Shown here: positions 62,819 through 64,000 of the stretch, piece after piece
Layout of the letters: the number at the start of each line of letters is the position of its first letter
Numbering within the stretch: the stretch's first letter is position 1
NCBI GenBank assembly: GCA_019448385.1
Contig: JAGTXO010000050.1
Location: 1-64,000 of the forward strand
DNA length: 64,000 nucleotides
Source: Diacronema lutheri
Taxonomy: Eukaryota > Haptophyta > Pavlovophyceae > Pavlovales > Pavlovaceae
Direction of reading: 5' to 3'
Made by a program: the position numbers and the translations under genes
The notes under the pieces: model-generated
Told to the model about the DNA's origin: nothing
What the model saw: only the letters and a program-made list of their open reading frames with translations
Databases searched by the model: none

Positions 62819-64000
62819 CTACACGTAGGTCACGGGCGGCAGGCCGTGTGCCGCGCGCAGCGCGTCCACCGCGGGCGCAAACCGGTCGGCGATCGCCTGC
62901 GGCTGCCGCTCGACGCCCTCGTCCGTGAGCACAAACGCGCCAAGGCGGCCGCGGTAGGTGAACGACGAGACGCTCATCCCAACGGCGGAGCGCACAGGCG
63001 CCCAGTACGCCACCGAGTGCACGCGCTTCTCGCCGCCGGGCGCCCCCCAGACGATGGGCGCGTCCGGGCCGGGCAGCGTCGAGAAGAGGAGCGTCGCCTT
63101 GTCGGAGACCAGCGCGAGGAGCGGCACGCTCGCGCATTCGGGGAGGAGCGCGTGCGTCAGGCGCAGAACGAGCACCATCGCGTGCGCGACGACGCCCGCC
63201 TTGAGCTCGGCGACGCGCTCGGCCGCGCGCGCGAGCGCCGCGCGCGGCTCGGCGCCAAGGCCGACCGGGAGGGGGACGAAGACGATGGCGAACTCGTTCT
63301 CCATGCGGATGCGCCCGCCGCGGGGCCGCGTGACCACAGGCGCGACGGCGTGCACGTCGCGCGGCACGGCGGCGCCGCGCTCGAGAAGCCGCTCGCGCAG
63401 CGCGAGCGCAATGGCGGCGAGGAGGACAGCGTTCACAGACGTGCCGGCTGCTGCCGCGAGCTCACGCACAGCGGCGAGCGGCACGGAGCGCGAGCGACCC
63501 ATCCGCTTCTTTGTCGTGATCCGCCCGCGAAACGCGTTACGGTCCGCCGGTGCGACAAGGCGGCCGAGTGAGAGCAATGGCAGCTCGATCGCTGCGCGCA
63601 GCGCGACGCGTAACGACAGTCCGCCCACGCCCAGCCTGCCGTGTGGCCCAACGCTCGCGCGCGCGCGCGCGCCGGCGGCAAACTTGGGCTCGGCGCCCGC
63701 CGGGCTGAACGCGCGCACGAGCAGTTCGACGAGCGCGGCGCCGTCTGCCATCGCGTGGTGCGTCTGCAACAGGACGACCGACCGCGCCGCGCTCGCACTA
63801 CTTGCAGGCGGCGTGGTGCCGCCGCACGCCGTGCGCGTCGCCGCGCCCGCGCGTGCCGTCGCGCCTGCGCGCGCGGCCGCAGGCTGGTCAAGAGGCGGAA
63901 GCAGCGGGTCGAGCGGCGCGCCCACCGGCTCCTCGACGAGCTCAAAGCGCCAGAGCGGAGAGTCGAAGGCGGTGCCGACGCCCGCCGTCCCATCGGCGAG
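62819..64000 (-). CDS. Wax ester synthase/diacylglycerol acyltransferase (WS/DGAT), C-terminal part
   Basis: Partial gene leaving the window at its right edge. It reads FDSPLWRFELVEEPVG, then the catalytic HHxxxDG in VVLLQTHHAMADGAALVELL, the KKRMGRSRSVPLAAVREL block, the NAVLLAAIALALRER helix, and the C-terminal domain IRMENEFAIVFVPLPVGLG, LVSDKATLLFSTLPGPDAP, VHSVAYWAPVRSAVGMSVSS and FTYRGRLGAFVLTDEG, stop at 62819. These are the standard bacterial/plant WS/DGAT parts in order. The enzyme joins acyl-CoA to diacylglycerol or fatty alcohol. An Ala-rich stretch at 63800-63880 between the two conserved blocks may be an intron. Confidence 0.9.
   Translation of the reverse strand, partial: LADGTAGVGTAFDSPLWRFELVEEPVGAPLDPLLPPLDQPAAARAGATARAGAATRTACGGTTPPASSASAARSVVLLQTHHAMADGAALVELLVRAFSPAGAEPKFAAGARARASVGPHGRLGVGGLSLRVALRAAIELPLLSLGRLVAPADRNAFRGRITTKKRMGRSRSVPLAAVRELAAAAGTSVNAVLLAAIALALRERLLERGAAVPRDVHAVAPVVTRPRGGRIRMENEFAIVFVPLPVGLGAEPRAALARAAERVAELKAGVVAHAMVLVLRLTHALLPECASVPLLALVSDKATLLFSTLPGPDAPIVWGAPGGEKRVHSVAYWAPVRSAVGMSVSSFTYRGRLGAFVLTDEGVERQPQAIADRFAPAVDALRAAHGLPPVTYV

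Noticed and set aside
1-64000. CRISPR array
   Set aside because: No regularly spaced 25-40-bp direct repeats; direct repeats present are tandem (35976-36099, 57921-58064) or MITE arms.
1-64000. tRNA or rRNA genes
   Set aside because: No cloverleaf with A/B boxes or rRNA core sequence was noticed by eye on either strand; a covariance search would be decisive.

Overview
The window is nuclear DNA of a very GC-rich protist alga. Spliceosomal introns are everywhere: 31 could be placed to the base, 75-280 nt long, mostly GT-AG with four GC-AG. Proteins are mostly eukaryotic (DNA polymerase delta small subunit, Dbl-type RhoGEF, AGC kinase, ubiquitin protease, SDP1-type lipase). GC-AG introns, G/C homopolymers, a LOV photosensor, a wax-ester/DGAT enzyme and a GH5 beta-1,3-glucanase would fit a haptophyte or a related alga. 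That placement is an inference, not a demonstration.

Left part (1-31.1 kb), accessory-looking. 0.1-1.7 kb holds a worn minus-strand coding remnant. 2.0-2.87 kb is a large nested palindrome made of two inverted copies of a MITE/fold-back repeat with TGTAGGG-repeat ends. From 3.44 kb come a small protein resembling a family I associate with large algal viruses, a Pif1-like helicase in several frames, a four-exon ubiquitin-specific protease (7.35-9.02 kb), and a poorly resolved minus-strand gene (9.0-11.7 kb). A gigantic plus-strand gene runs from about 11.7 or 12.3 kb to 30.63 kb. Its product, roughly 6,000 residues, carries Ulp1/C48-like protease folds, a YqaJ-type exonuclease, a chromodomain and, at the C-terminus, a Fanzor (eukaryotic TnpB-like) RNA-guided-nuclease domain with all three RuvC acidic motifs. 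An imperfect hairpin lies 0.4 kb past its stop. I see no capsid, type-B polymerase, integrase or envelope gene. This is the most unusual system in the window: a candidate giant Fanzor-bearing mobile element.

Right part (31.2-64 kb), an ordinary dense host gene block. In order: folylpolyglutamate synthase (-), AGC kinase-SnoaL-PAS-LOV photoreceptor (-), a damaged hypothetical gene (+), CLC chloride channel/antiporter with CBS domains (+), phytanoyl-CoA-dioxygenase-like enzyme (-), a PD-(D/E)XK-like protein with a possible OST-HTH end (-), coiled-coil RGG protein (-), RhoGEF (+), triose-phosphate/nucleotide-sugar transporter (-), POLD2 (+), membrane-anchored GH5 glucanase (+), coiled-coil protein (-), cis-prenyltransferase (+), SDP1-type TAG lipase (-) and a partial WS/DGAT (-). 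Genes are packed head-to-head (17-100 bp between starts) or tail-to-tail (3-13 bp between stops). The two neutral-lipid genes at the right edge are co-oriented neighbours, one for ester synthesis and one for breakdown.
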